Below are positions 1 to 10,429 of a stretch of DNA of 64,000 bases, one piece after another. Within the stretch, counting starts at the first letter, position 1; every line of letters starts with the position of its first letter. Both the position numbers and the translations under genes were made by a program. Below the pieces are notes generated by a model that was not told the DNA's origin, made no database searches, and worked only from the letters and a program-made list of their open reading frames with translations. Origin of the DNA: Paraphysoderma sedebokerense (Eukaryota > Blastocladiomycota > Physodermatomycetes > Physodermatales > Physodermataceae). Location: assembly GCA_025602915.1 (NCBI GenBank), contig JAHLJZ010000023.1:1-64000 (forward strand), read 5' to 3'.

Positions 1-292
1 ATGTAAGGGTTGAAGGAGCGGCATTGTTCAGTTACTTTACATCTGGATGTAATCGACCTGTCGAGGCAGATATTAGGAACGTATGCATCAATCAGGATAA
101 GAGTTTATTGATCTTTGACTGCAACACAATCGAATATTTCAAGTCCGGCTGCCCATCGTTAAATGATGCTTTTACTGTAATATCCATCCGTATCTCTTAC
201 ACAAGAGTCCACCAAATGCAGCTATAAAATGGAAATTCACACTAATGATGACATGATACTTTCCTCGCCATTTGTCCCGACTATTAACCAAT

Positions 293-1999
293 TTAAAAGA
301 TGGGTACATAACTTCCGATCCTGTCTTTTTGTCCTTGTTGAACACATTCACTAATCCAAACAATGTTCCTTATCTCTTGTTCCTTTAATTTCAACCAAGA
401 ATAAAAAATTCCATATTGGTATTGCTGTTGGAATGCTAATTTGTTGAGGTGGACTTCGTATTCAAAAAATTTATCTTCGAGAGTGTGAGAGGTACCGTGG
501 TGAGCGGAGGGGTCAAAGAGCGGACGATAATGCTGTCATTGACATAAAGAAGGAAATCAATACAACAGTTAATGCACGCAAGTACGAGAGTGCGAAGATG
601 TACAAAAACCGATATTTAGCAGACAGATAATAGAATTAATACGAAAGATTCACTTACCCCGTACTGTTCAACAATAGCCCTTACGGTATCAGCATCATCG
701 GCGCTGGCTAACTTGGCCAAACCCTCCGGAAACAATCTGCCGCAAGTTGGAAACAATTTCTTTCGATCATCTTTTGACAACTCGGTTCCAAAGGAGTTGA
801 GAGTAATGTTGATACTGCGACGGTCGGCTTCAAACTAAAACGATTATAAGAATTATTATATCGTCGGACAATGAGGAATAGACGAAACAACAGGAAAAAA
901 TTAGCAAGGACTTGTTGTTGAAATTGGAATACAAAATCGAAGTAGACAGCGTCGTAATTTGAAGCGGAAGAAGCAACGAACCTGTAAAATTTCACCCATA
1001 ACTTCGCCGGTGGCACCTCCGATTTCTTCGGTAACGAAACGGTAAAAGTCTTCAATGTATGCTTTATATAGCGTATTTCGAATAAGTTCAATGTTGAGCT
1101 CGTTCAGATCAGCAGATGACAAACAGTTCCTGAAGTAGGGAGCTAAAACCGAACAGGATGCAAATCATGCATGAGTAAACCAATTCCGGATTTCTAAATG
1201 TTGAATAAGATCAAGATTTTACCTATCGGTGTATCAACAATGACCATACTGTATAGTTCCTGAATTGTTGTTGCTACGCAAAGAGCTGGCATTGATTCAA
1301 AATACCCAAGAGGATGACATTTATCCAATAGCTCATTCGTATCCCGTTCATGCAAAGTTCCGGTGATGAGGAGGATTATGTTATCAATCATATATGAATA
1401 TCTAATAAAATGGAAATGGACGGAAAGCAAAGAAGTGAGTCACAAATCGCATTACACATGAATACGAGGGTAGAAACGAGCCGAAGTCAACAAACGTACG
1501 TGATATAGTCGAAGAACTTTGAGAGGGGTGTGACAGAACAGTCCCTCATATAATTGAACTCCTTCACCAATTGCTCTGTACAACGTTCATTAATGATGGA
1601 TGTTGTTAATGGTGGCGGTTCGTTGGCAAGAAAATTCCCATAATCAGTGGCAGAAAGCTGCAATTTGATATCTATCGTTCATCGGTATATTTGTGGACAG
1701 AATGTTATGAATTACCGTGCGCAATGAGAGTTTATACGGGAACCGAATTTACATATCATAAATAAATGAAAATTATCCGATTAGCCGGTTATGTTTTGAT
1801 TAAGGCAATCTTCACTTCCCATATGGAGATGATCGAATAACCACCATGATATCCGGGCAAAGCATTTGAATTGTTTGATATTACCTTCTAAAGTGTCACA
1901 TTGGGCAAGATTGAGATATTGTGTCGAGGAAAGTAAGGATCCCTTGTATCCTCTGACCACTCCTTCAACGTATCCGTCGTCAACGTTAAAATACAGCAT
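293..1999 (-). CDS. VMA6: V-type ATPase subunit d (Vma6 / ATP6V0D)
   Basis: Subunit d of the membrane V0 sector of the vacuolar proton ATPase; it caps the c-ring and links it to the central stalk. Six exons join in frame to 347 aa, the usual family length: 1885..1999, 1500..1671, 1223..1401, 982..1142, 658..834, 293..532. The protein opens [18 protein letters not shown] and contains the family blocks [77 protein letters not shown] and the C-terminal [12 protein letters not shown] ... YVPIF. All five introns are GT-AG and 80-213 bp. The start is the first Met in the family frame. The gene looks intact and ends well inside the window; nothing else is evident in bases 1-292. Confidence 0.96.
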
Positions 2000-2556
2000 T
2001 TTCAGAAGTATAGGACTGAAGGACGTCGCAGTGAGCGTGATTCGATTGAATGAATAAGAATGGAGAATGCAATGTGTTGAAATATATAAATACGGCGAGG
2101 ATTTATCGTGGAGAGACGGATGATGGATTGAATTCGGAACTCGTTCAAACCGCGACTCCGCTGTTCGGAACACTCGCTCGAGAAACAATAAACAAAAGCG
2201 AACAGGGCAATCAATAGCATCGGTTATCTGTTCAACGACAGGCAATACATTAAAAGTCTGAAATGTATGGCATTCATGACGGATGCTATATCATACTCAT
2301 TTTTTGATATAGTGCGCTAGGGAAGGCTTCAGTCCAAAATGTATATGTATTACATTCACCGCATGAAATTACGATCATCAATTAGAGAGCATCGGTGCGA
2401 ATGTCGTGCACGAAATCAACATAAAAGATCTTTGTTATTGTAGAGTAAATCAGTGCGATACAATAGCCACGTCAAAGATAACCTCGTCACTCAATTAAGC
2501 GTATTTACATATTTCAAGCAAAGATGATAAAATACTAGTAACCTACAACACTAAAA

Positions 2557-3274
2557 TTACTCCGTTGCAGGTGGTCCTGAATTCATGGAAGTGTTAGTAA
2601 CCTGAAAAGCTTTCACAGGTTGTTCAAAATGATTCCTACCGGTGACAACTTCCCCCTGCTCGTTAATTTCGAGTGGGTACCTACGCAAAAAAAGATATTA
2701 GACTGGAGTCCTAAGGAGTCGAGCGAGATATCTGTAGCCATACCCTGTCGCTTCCTATTAATTCATAAAGAGATTGATTCAGATGTAAGCTTCACAAACT
2801 TCTTCAGATTGGCGATTGTAATACACGTACCTCGTAAAGTTTGCTGGCTTCTTCTGCACTCTTTCTTTTCTCCTCGGCGCTTCTTCCTTTCCGATGGCTG
2901 GCCGCCACAAGGGACACTACTTTTCGGTCGGCGCTCTCATCGATTTCATTGTACAATTTCTCTGGTGCAACACCTGATTCATCTTCTGCAAACAAATGCT
3001 TGCCTTGTTCCTCTTGTTTCATTACTTTCTTGGTAGAATCACGAAAATCATAATCCTCTCTGGCGCGAGGGTTAGGATCGCTGGCGGCTAGAGTATGAAA
3101 CTAATGCATTAATAACAGTTCAAAATTCATGAGAGCAAGATAATACATACCAGTTTCTTCACTCTCATCTTGAGGAGAGTACTCTTCTTCACCCATCTCC
3201 TCGTTAAGAATGTAAGCATCATCCTTCATCACACCATCACCTCTGTAGTCATCAATGTTCTTTTGGCTGCTCAT
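2557..3274 (-). CDS. small acidic charged protein of unknown function
   Basis: No family recognised. Proposed exons 3151..3274, 2831..3087, 2744..2754 and 2557..2680 give 171 aa. The N-terminus is acidic (MSSQKNIDDYRGDG, GEEEYSPQDESEE), the middle is mixed charge (DPNPRAREDYDFRDS, NEIDESADRKVV, then a Lys/Arg/Glu-rich helix), and the C-terminus reads EATGYPLEINEQGEVVTGRN ... PPATE. The 11-nt third exon is an inference: it is the only arrangement found that keeps the frame open from the long helix into the last exon, and it has GT/AG borders on both sides. The composition suggests a disordered nuclear or cytosolic adaptor, but no function can be assigned. It may be divergently transcribed from something in the unassigned region above it. 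Confidence 0.6.
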
Positions 3275-4142
3275 TTTGGTAGAAGCGCTGCTGTTCAGGT
3301 TATATTGATATGAATTATGGGATGAACTGAGATATAGAAGAGATAGGAAGTTGTCAAGATAAGTGGAAACGCAGACTTGATATGTGCCGCGTTCGTCGGG
3401 TGATGTCATTGAACACTTTCAATAAGCGATTAGTTTATCGATACTGGCGTAATGAAACAAAAGTATGAGAATGGTGAACTAGTGGTGAACCTAATCAAAT
3501 GAAGGCTGAATTTATGAAGTCATCAGGCTCGAATCGTTTGATGTGAATTATGATGTTCTTAATAATGCCGATCCTATCGGACACGCCACTTCCTAATATC
3601 ATCGATGGCAAGTTCCATTCTGTCGCCCCCACAACTCTGCCTAAAGTTTTAGATGTAAACTATTGCTTGTTTGACCATATCATACTGGGGAGGAAGGACG
3701 AATAACGGAGAAGAAGGACTGAGAGTGAGGAATAGAGGGAGGGATTGAGTTGATATATTCTCTAAATACTATTATAGCCCATTCCGCATTCGAAAGCGGA
3801 TATTAAAGAAAAAGAAGGAGGAAAAATGAGCTTCGATGGAGATGATTCAGACTGGATGACGCGCTTCTGGTTTTTGGACAGTGAACGGGAAGGCAATCTA
3901 AACTCTTTTGTACTGACGTGGTGCAGAACATTGGAGGCGTCCCGCGATTATACACAGCGTCAAAACATATGTGGTGTAATGATTCAACTATTTCACTCAT
4001 CACATTAACATTATTATGACAATATTATCGTCTTACATATAGGCCGACTTGTGTCATAAGCGCCATGCGTGTCCTTTTCCTTGCAATACTACCTGGCTAC
4101 TGATACTACTGGTTTCGCATTAATTGACTATGGGTTCTTACT
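3275..4142. other. unassigned spacer with short ORFs only
   Basis: About 870 bp with no gene that can be supported. A plus-strand ORF of 60 codons (3826-4008, start MSFDGDDSDW) and several short open stretches around 3540-3660 on both strands look protein-like, but no splice pattern or family joins them. It could hold a small unrecognised gene. Confidence 0.4.
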
Positions 4143-4376
4143 TTAGCAGTCTCTTCCTCTCCCCGGAACACACCAATCGAATGATCTCCCACTTGAACCC
4201 CAGTCCCTGCTATCCGGGCCGCGGCGACCACCATCCCCGCCTCGATTTCCAGTTCCGCGCGGGTTACGCTTACGGATAGCACGCATTGCTCCTGAAGGTT
4301 GATTCATTTCACACTGAGAGAATTGGAACAAAATGACAAGTAAAACAAGACTGAGAATGGCAGCGGAGAATTTCAT
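4143..4376 (-). CDS. secreted Cys-tail peptide 1 (divergent, two-cysteine member)
   Basis: 77-aa predicted secreted peptide, the downstream end of a five-gene array. The start is the Met at 4376 because a signal peptide follows at once (MKFSAAILSLVLLVILFQFS); an in-frame Met 14 codons upstream lies before a likely 5'UTR splice acceptor. After the signal comes a basic/Gly-rich linker (RKRNPRGTGNRGGDGGRRG) and the family tail DWCVPGRGRDC, ending on the terminal Cys. It lacks the first half of the family motif (the block starting CRYDF), so it keeps only two of the four tail cysteines. A TATA-like box lies at 4671-4677 and a splice donor (minus GTAAG) at 4458-4462, as in its sisters. Function unknown; a secreted antimicrobial, adhesive or effector role is conjecture. 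Confidence 0.8.
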   Translation of the reverse strand: MKFSAAILSLVLLVILFQFSQCEMNQPSGAMRAIRKRNPRGTGNRGGDGGRRGPDSRDWGSSGRSFDWCVPGRGRDC

Positions 4377-4670
4377 TGTCGAATCGGAATGGGTAAATGC
4401 GAAAATCTGTTTATCCAAGACAAATGGTAAGTCAAGTGTACAAATTTAGGTCAAAAACTTACTTCACTACATAGCAAGTTCATTAAAAAGAATTTAAGAA
4501 CCAATATGGCGTTACGATCCCGGCAACGTCATTAAGTCGAATTGTTCGGAAGCAATTAAAGCATAAAGACAGAATATCGTACTCACAGGCTCAAAATCCA
4601 ATTATACGGAAGTTTCGAGAGATATATGATGAAAACCGATACTGATGGAAAGATGCACTGTAACAACTTC

Positions 4671-4677
4671 TTATATA
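4671..4677 (-). promoter_or_regulatory. TATA-like box of peptide gene 1
   Basis: Minus-strand TATATAA about 300 bp upstream of the start codon and about 210 bp upstream of the 5'UTR splice donor. Confidence 0.45.
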
Positions 4678-4938
4678 ATTGCGAAAACCATGCTGTTGAA
4701 ATCAATGGATGTAATTACCCGACCCCTTGGACCATGCCACAACTGATTGCTTGGAATAAGCTCGCAATAACGGGAGAGTATATTGTTGCTTGAAGGCATG
4801 TCGAAAGACAAGCGGCAGACTTAGTCATCCTTAGTGTGGTATCTAGATATTGAAACATTGTCTGCAAATCTTTGTCGTGATACAGGAACATTCATGTCTC
4901 AATGAGTTTGGACTTTATTATCTGAATATGATATGGGT

Positions 4939-5241
4939 TTAGCAGTCTCTTCCACGGCCAGGAACACACCAGTCGTCGTCTCTTCCATCCCTGCAAATCC
5001 AGATCTCTCTGTCAAAGTCATATCTACATCTCCTTCCACTTCCTGGACGATCATTCTCTCTATCACGACGGCCTCCATCTCCTCGGCCACCTCTTCCCCG
5101 TCCTCCACCATTACCTCCTCGGCCTCTGCCAAGTCCACCTCTTCCTCCGTTTCCATTTTGAGAGCTAACCTCACAAGTAGATACTTGGAGGAGAACGACG
5201 AGGATAGCAAATAGAAGAACGGCGTTGATTGACAGTTTCAT
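4939..5241 (-). CDS. secreted Gly-rich Cys-tail peptide 2
   Basis: 100 aa, the longest member of the array. Signal peptide of about 23 residues (MKLSINAVLLFAILVVLLQV), then a long Gly/Arg-rich linker built from GRGG/GNGG units, then the four-cysteine tail: CRYDFDREIWIC, eight residues, then CVPGRGRDC with the last Cys as the final residue (C-x10-C-x8-C-x7-C). The array sits on one strand with starts about 0.8-1.2 kb apart. An open frame also exists antisense to it, explained by the biased Gly/Arg codons. The extra RGG-like repeats suggest slippage-driven length change. No known family recognised. Confidence 0.85.
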   Translation of the reverse strand: MKLSINAVLLFAILVVLLQVSTCEVSSQNGNGGRGGLGRGRGGNGGGRGRGGRGDGGRRDRENDRPGSGRRCRYDFDREIWICRDGRDDDWCVPGRGRDC

Positions 5242-5469
5242 TGTTTTCCGTTGAATTTTAGTAAATTGTTCTTTGACGGTTTTTCGGATCGGCTTTTTTA
5301 AAAAACAGTTGTGTTAATCTCAGTGTTCAACCTCTATTCCAATAGAAATATTTCTAGCTCGTTTTTAAGTTTTGGTTAATTACTTACTTTTTGTTTTACT
5401 AGAAACGACCCAGCTAAGAGTAATGAGATATGGTTGCTTGTTTCCAGAGGCGGTAGGGGGCCAATGTTC

Positions 5470-5476
5470 TTATAAA
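5470..5476 (-). promoter_or_regulatory. TATA-like box of peptide gene 2
   Basis: Minus-strand TTTATAA about 230 bp upstream of the start; a GTAAG donor for a probable 5'UTR intron lies between them at 5383-5387. Confidence 0.4.
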
Positions 5477-5831
5477 TCTTTGAAACTAGTTTGGCGGCAT
5501 GTCTAACAATATTGCAAATGCAACATTTATGGCCTGATGGCGTAGGGGTTCTGATTCCAACTCCACTGCGACCATATTGCCCTAACATGCAGGTCTGACA
5601 CATGCAGGTCTGACAAGTGACGATATAGTCGCCCTGTCTGGGGCTATGCAGTTATGGCCAATATTTTTGGCGAAGCACATAATCTTCGCGGGTTAGGTAT
5701 CTTTAGTATTTTGAATGAATGTGCCCATTCTTAAAGATCCAACGAGATCATATAACAATACATTTTATTTATAACAGTATAGTTCAGGAATTTTTATATA
5801 TAGGTAATCCGATTTGTTACAAGTTGTATGC

Positions 5832-6056
5832 TCAACATTCCTTATCGCGGCCGGGAACACACCAACGAGTTCTTCCGTTATCAGTGCAAGTCCATTCTTC
5901 TCTATCGAAATTATATCTGCATCTTCTACCTGATCCAGGTCCGTTAGGTTCACCGTTGGCAGGTCCACTGTGACCGCCTTCAGGGAGGGCTTGTGAAAGT
6001 TGGCAGAGGATGACGACCAAGATGGTGAAAAGGAGAGTAGTAGCTGAATATTTCAT
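5832..6056 (-). CDS. secreted Cys-tail peptide 3
   Basis: 74 aa. Signal peptide MKYSATTLLFTILVVILCQL with likely cleavage after SQA, a short linker carrying the NGEPNGPG block shared with peptides 4 and 5, and the full tail CRYNFDREEWTC, eight residues, CVPGRDKEC. The Gly-rich stretch is shorter than in its sisters, which shows that the linker is dispensable while cysteine spacing (10, 8, 7) is kept. A GTAAG donor at 6157-6161 and an upstream ATAAAAA box repeat the array's promoter layout. Function unknown. Confidence 0.85.
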   Translation of the reverse strand: MKYSATTLLFTILVVILCQLSQALPEGGHSGPANGEPNGPGSGRRCRYNFDREEWTCTDNGRTRWCVPGRDKEC

Positions 6057-6215
6057 TGCGGTGATATTAAAGTGATATGTCTATATGTGTTGCAATAAAA
6101 ATAAAAAGTAAATATGAATACACGGTCTGATGAGGGGATTGCAAAGGAGTCTATGACTTACGTTTTGTGAATGTAACCTAGAAACTCACGAAGTCCATCA
6201 AATAGTTCCGCCGGG

Positions 6216-6222
6216 TTTTTAT
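6216..6222 (-). promoter_or_regulatory. TATA-like box of peptide gene 3
   Basis: Minus-strand ATAAAAA, 160 bp upstream of the start, just beyond the probable 5'UTR splice donor. Confidence 0.4.
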
Positions 6223-7031
6223 GTACTGATCGGCGAAATGTTTAGACGGAGAAGCGAATATTCGGAGGAGTTGAATTGTTATGCAGAACATATTATCTGC
6301 ATATAGATCATACTCTCGTACTGATATCGTGCTAATTCATTGACACGTTGACGCCGCGACAAGAATAGGAAGAAACCAACGTTTTCCTGCATTTGCAAAT
6401 TACAATGTGCTCAAACCTATGATTGGAATTCACCGCCAATGTGGTAGATCAACACTCGTGAGCTTCTTTAAGTCCTTATGACTCAATCAGTTCAGAACAG
6501 GGGGAACGAACCCCGGAACGGTTCAATATTTTGCCGAAATCAACGTGATGCTTTGCGAACAAAGACACGTTTTCAAATCCCTGTCTTTGGAAGCCGCAGA
6601 AAATAGTTCAGGGGATTCTTAATTTTGACAATTTACCGTATCAGTTGGGAGTAATTCCTCAAGACTCACCTCTTTTTCCCGGTCCTTCGCGTCGGATTCT
6701 ACATGTATTAACGCGGATTGCGGATAGTTGTGGATACTGTGGGTTTGTGAATTGCGGACGAACCAGATTCTGTGCATACATTACCACATTCCACGAGTAT
6801 CTAAGTATCTCATAGTGAGGATCGTGGTGTCTCCTAGATGTAGAATATACTGATATGTTTCGTCCTCCACAAAATCATTCCGTTTTTAGTAAAGATGTTA
6901 AGGACTAGCTATTAGCTGGCCATAACTCTGGATTGATGTTGCGCGACAACTTCCGGGTGGCAGAGTTTACTTATTTAAATTATTTATTATGCAGTTTTAT
7001 CCCTATATATTTCTCCTATATGTATATATGC

Positions 7032-7289
7032 TTAGCAGTCTCTGCCACGGCCCGGAACACACCAATCATCTCTTCCACCATCTCTACAGATCCATTTTTC
7101 TCTGTCGAAATCGTATCTGCATTTTCTGCCAGGTCCGGGACCGTTGGGTTCTCCGTTTGATGGACCGCCGTGACCACCGCCACCACGACCGCCGTTGCCT
7201 TGACCACCTCTGGCTGGAGCAGTTTGGGAAACTTGGAAGAGGATGGCGACCAAGATGGTGAAAAGAAGAGTTGTTGCGGATATTTTCAT
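7032..7289 (-). CDS. secreted Gly-rich Cys-tail peptide 4
   Basis: 85 aa. Signal peptide MKISATTLLFTILVAILFQV, likely cleavage near SQTAP, Gly-rich linker (GGRGGGGHGG), shared NGEPNGPGPG block and the canonical tail CRYDFDREKWIC ... WCVPGRGRDC. Its signal peptide and tail are closest to those of peptide 3, so these two look like the most recent duplicates. The start codon is fixed by the signal peptide. A 5'UTR intron is likely: donor GTAAG at 7378-7382 and TATAAAAA at 7439-7446. Confidence 0.87.
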   Translation of the reverse strand: MKISATTLLFTILVAILFQVSQTAPARGGQGNGGRGGGGHGGPSNGEPNGPGPGRKCRYDFDREKWICRDGGRDDWCVPGRGRDC

Positions 7290-7438
7290 TGTTGTATTTC
7301 TATCGATCTGTTGACATGAACCATGTTAGGATGAGGAACGATTTAAACGTAGTTCTAAAAGGCGATGGAACTTTTCACTTACGATTTGGTTGTATGATTG
7401 ATGAAATTCTACAGAAAAAGTTAGGGTCTGTCTACCCC

Positions 7439-7446
7439 TTTTTATA
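7439..7446 (-). promoter_or_regulatory. TATA box of peptide gene 4
   Basis: Minus-strand TATAAAAA followed by GGGG, 57 bp upstream of the probable 5'UTR splice donor; the clearest promoter of the array. Confidence 0.55.
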
Positions 7447-8183
7447 ACCGGAATTGGTACTCCTTTGGCTAAGCCGGATGATTGAATGCCTTGAAACGTT
7501 GCTTCGTATGACAATTGGAGTCGCCGCATTCATATCACAGATAATGCCAGCATAGCGTGTATGTGAATACCATATGATTCATTCCGCTTGGTGGCAGGAA
7601 ATGGATCATGGCAGGGTGGTGGTCCCATTCTTTGTTGCAACATAATGCAGCGGACATTCTGCTTATTTTTCGTCGCCATTGTATATGCAACTCGGTCAAA
7701 GCAATTTTGACGGGATATCCATTCGGCCGTTTGTCGCCCTTCGGTAGTTTAATCTGCCGCGTCTCCAACATGGTTAATGATCAAGCTTAAAGCGCGAGTT
7801 GATCAGGTTGAGGTCAGGTTGTTCATGGCAGCATGAAGATCCCACAATAGATCGTGAAAACGTTAAGTCTCTATCTGACTTCCCTTATACTATTAGCTCT
7901 TTACTGTGACGAAAAGGTGACATATCTGTATTTGCTCATTTGGATGTTGTATTCATGGCCACGAGCGAGGAAGAGCCTTGCTGATATGATACTACCTTTG
8001 GAGGAAATAGTTCGATTATGGGGGAGCTCTTTGTAACTTCGAAACTTAACTCCAAAGCAAATAGGCAGATTTCTTATATCTCTATGCTGAAAGCAATAAG
8101 ACGCCGAAGGAATAGTGATATCCAGATTAAATATTTATTATAATTCACTATATCTGTGAAATGTTCTTTTCCTTCTTCATAGT

Positions 8184-8435
8184 TTAACAGTCAAAACCTC
8201 TGCCGGGAACGCACCAGTTGTCTCTGCCACCCTCTCTACATGTCCATTCTTGACTAGAAAAATCATATCTACATTTTGTGCCCGGTCCGGGACCATTGGG
8301 CTCTCCGTTGGATGGTCCACTGCGACCACCATTTCCACCAGCCCCGCCACCACGTCCGAACGGTGCAGATTCAGAAAGTTGGGATAGAACGACCAGTAGA
8401 AATGCCAGAAGGAGAATATTCGCGAATGATTGCAT
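8184..8435 (-). CDS. secreted Gly-rich Cys-tail peptide 5
   Basis: 83 aa, the upstream end of the array. Signal peptide MQSFANILLLAFLLVVLSQL, likely cleavage near SESAP, Gly-rich linker (GRGGGAGGNGG), NGEPNGPGPG block and tail CRYDFSSQEWTC, eight residues, CVPGRGFDC. The signal peptide is the most different of the five while the tail stays conserved, as expected if the tail is the active part. The promoter has TATATAA at 8583-8590 with an E-box (CACGTG) about 40 bp further upstream, and a GTACGT donor at 8525-8530. Confidence 0.86.
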   Translation of the reverse strand: MQSFANILLLAFLLVVLSQLSESAPFGRGGGAGGNGGRSGPSNGEPNGPGPGTKCRYDFSSQEWTCREGGRDNWCVPGRGFDC

Positions 8436-8582
8436 GGTTGTAAATCTTTCTAATCTGCAGTGAAAGGTATGATCAGAGACGAAGTGATATGAGCGGAATT
8501 ACGCTCATGGAACAAATTGTTTGTACGTACCTTATGAGTTCAGTTAGAGCAGTCGAAGATCAAAGCAGCCGACTATGCCCCA

Positions 8583-8590
8583 TTTATATA
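8583..8590 (-). promoter_or_regulatory. TATA box of peptide gene 5
   Basis: Minus-strand TATATAAA, 53 bp upstream of the 5'UTR splice donor. Confidence 0.5.
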
Positions 8591-8628
8591 GGTCTCGATA
8601 TCTGAAGTCGAAGACTGCAACTTAGCAG

Positions 8629-8634
8629 CACGTG
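8629..8634. promoter_or_regulatory. E-box CACGTG upstream of peptide gene 5
   Basis: Palindromic CACGTG about 40 bp upstream of the TATA box. It is a candidate site for the CBF1/USF-type bHLH factors encoded at 12-15 kb; chance occurrence cannot be excluded. Confidence 0.3.
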
Positions 8635-9259
8635 GGTATATTCAAATCCATGTTTGGAATTTTGGATTTGGTGGAATATGATTTGCTGGCTATGCAAAGT
8701 TTGCCTGCAAAGCAATATGGCTGTGTGCGGAGTTTGGTTCAACGCTGCCGTTAACCCGTCATGTTTGCGCCCTCGCTTAGACAATAGATACAGATGTTAA
8801 CTACAATATCGTTATTCCCTCGCCCTGTGTCCTGTCATATTCCACCTCAGACCCATTTTGATATCCAAAGCAAGGTTAAGATACGGAGATTATGAAAATT
8901 TAGCTTTATTCATTAGATACACACTATCAAATCATTTAATCACTGATCTCAAAATTTGCATGCAAGTTAACACAAAATGGACAATTGCGCATTGGGACGT
9001 GCAAACTATTTTCATAAACCAGATGAAAACATTTCCATTGCTCGCATTAACATGTGTCCAATAATGAATCAGTCAGATGTATTTTTAGATATAGTTCAAA
9101 TTCTTAGGCCGAAACGGTTTGTATCCTGTTTGCGCCGCTTCCTCGTCCGATCTGAGGACAAATCAAACAAGGCGCACTTATAACGTTCACAATTCTCTGT
9201 CATCTAAATCCCTATCAAATCCAACGATTATCTATTCTGCGTTAAAAAAATTGTAAGAT

Positions 9260-10218
9260 ATGTTTTCTCGCAATATTTTTCTTCTCTTCATATCCATAGC
9301 CATTTCTTCGTCTCTACAATCCCCTACCCCGGAGTCCACAGAGAAACAACCAAAGCCCCATCCACATCCAGAAACCAATAATCCTATTTCGCTTCCCCAA
9401 CTTCTGGCTATCTCACCGACTCCTCAAATAGCCTGTAATGCATCCGCCCAGTTCGCAGACGAATGTAGAACCGCCGCCGATGCATTGCCTTACATTAATA
9501 GTGGTCTCGACAAATATGGGCTTAGCTCGACTGGAGAGAGAGTCGCAGTACTGAGTTTGTTGAGTTTTGAAAGCGGAGGATTTAAGTTCAATAGAAATCA
9601 TTTTCCGGCACCAGGAAGGCCAGGCCAAGGAAGTATGTATTTTTTAGCTGGCTTATTTCATTTCGTCGCTGAGATTTTTGAGCGGGGGTTGCTACTGCAG
9701 TGTGGAAGAATCTAACTACCATTGTTCAACTTCATTTCTTGCAAATTAATTTACGAATAGCTCGGTCCATGCTTATGTTCCCTTTCATTCAAGAATATGT
9801 TGCCTCCATTCCCGATTTAAAACCGCAGTATGACAAGATAACCTCTGCTTCCACGAACACCTCCTCACCTGAGTATCAATCCGCCGTTCTATCTCTTGTT
9901 TTGTCAGACGAATATTCATTTGCATCAGCGATGTGGTTCTTATCCAGCAAGTGCTCGACCGACGTCCGTAATTTATTAAAGCAGGAAAAGGAAGAAGGAG
10001 TCGTGTCGTACTTGAAAGACTGCATTGGTACTGAGGCTACTGAGGAGAGATTAGATGGCTGGAGGAAGAGTTTGCAAGCATATCATGGCATTACAGACAA
10101 AAAAGACAGTGGACCTAACTCCAGTGGACCGGTGATTTCTGGAAGTGTTGGTAGTGGAAATTTTGGTTGGTTCTCAATTGGCTATTTATTGATGATTAGT
10201 TTTTATTTGTTCATATAA
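9260..10218 (+). CDS. GPI-anchored-type secreted protein, conserved in fungi
   Basis: 276 aa from two exons (9260..9632, 9761..10218). Signal peptide MFSRNIFLLFISIAISSS, Pro/Thr-rich segment, then a folded region with CNASAQFADECRTA (paired Cys), RVAVLSLLSFESGGFKFN and FPAPGRPGQGTRSMLMF split by the intron. A second helical part carries SSKCSTDVR and LKDCIGTEATEERL, and the C-terminus is a Ser/Gly linker plus a hydrophobic tail (GWFSIGYLLMISFYLFI), the layout of a GPI attachment signal. The block around the intron is one I recall from uncharacterised secreted fungal proteins, so the family call rests on memory, not a search. Likely location: plasma membrane or cell wall. Confidence 0.8.
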
Positions 10219-10429
10219 TGCCCAATTTTCCTTTCTACTTTAACTGTATAGCACTTATATGTGTATGAAAAATAATAATGTTTGATGTTATCATTTTAAT
10301 GATAGACCAATAAAAAATATGTAGTATACATTTGTGGCAATTCTAACAAGTTGGCCAACTCGACGGCACCTTATTTAAAAACTAGAAAATAACTTTATCG
10401 GACTCCTACATTAGTGCATAACTCTAGCA

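Noticed and set aside
4933-5214. 93-codon plus-strand ORF antisense to peptide gene 2
   Set aside because: A shadow of the Gly/Arg-rich codons; composition is a Ser/Thr run without domain, and the minus-strand gene has a signal peptide and family motif.
5530-5620. tRNA-derived SINE suggested by GGGGTTCTGATTCC and a 15-bp tandem repeat
   Set aside because: Only a weak match to a Pol III B box, no A box, no tail and no second copy in the window.
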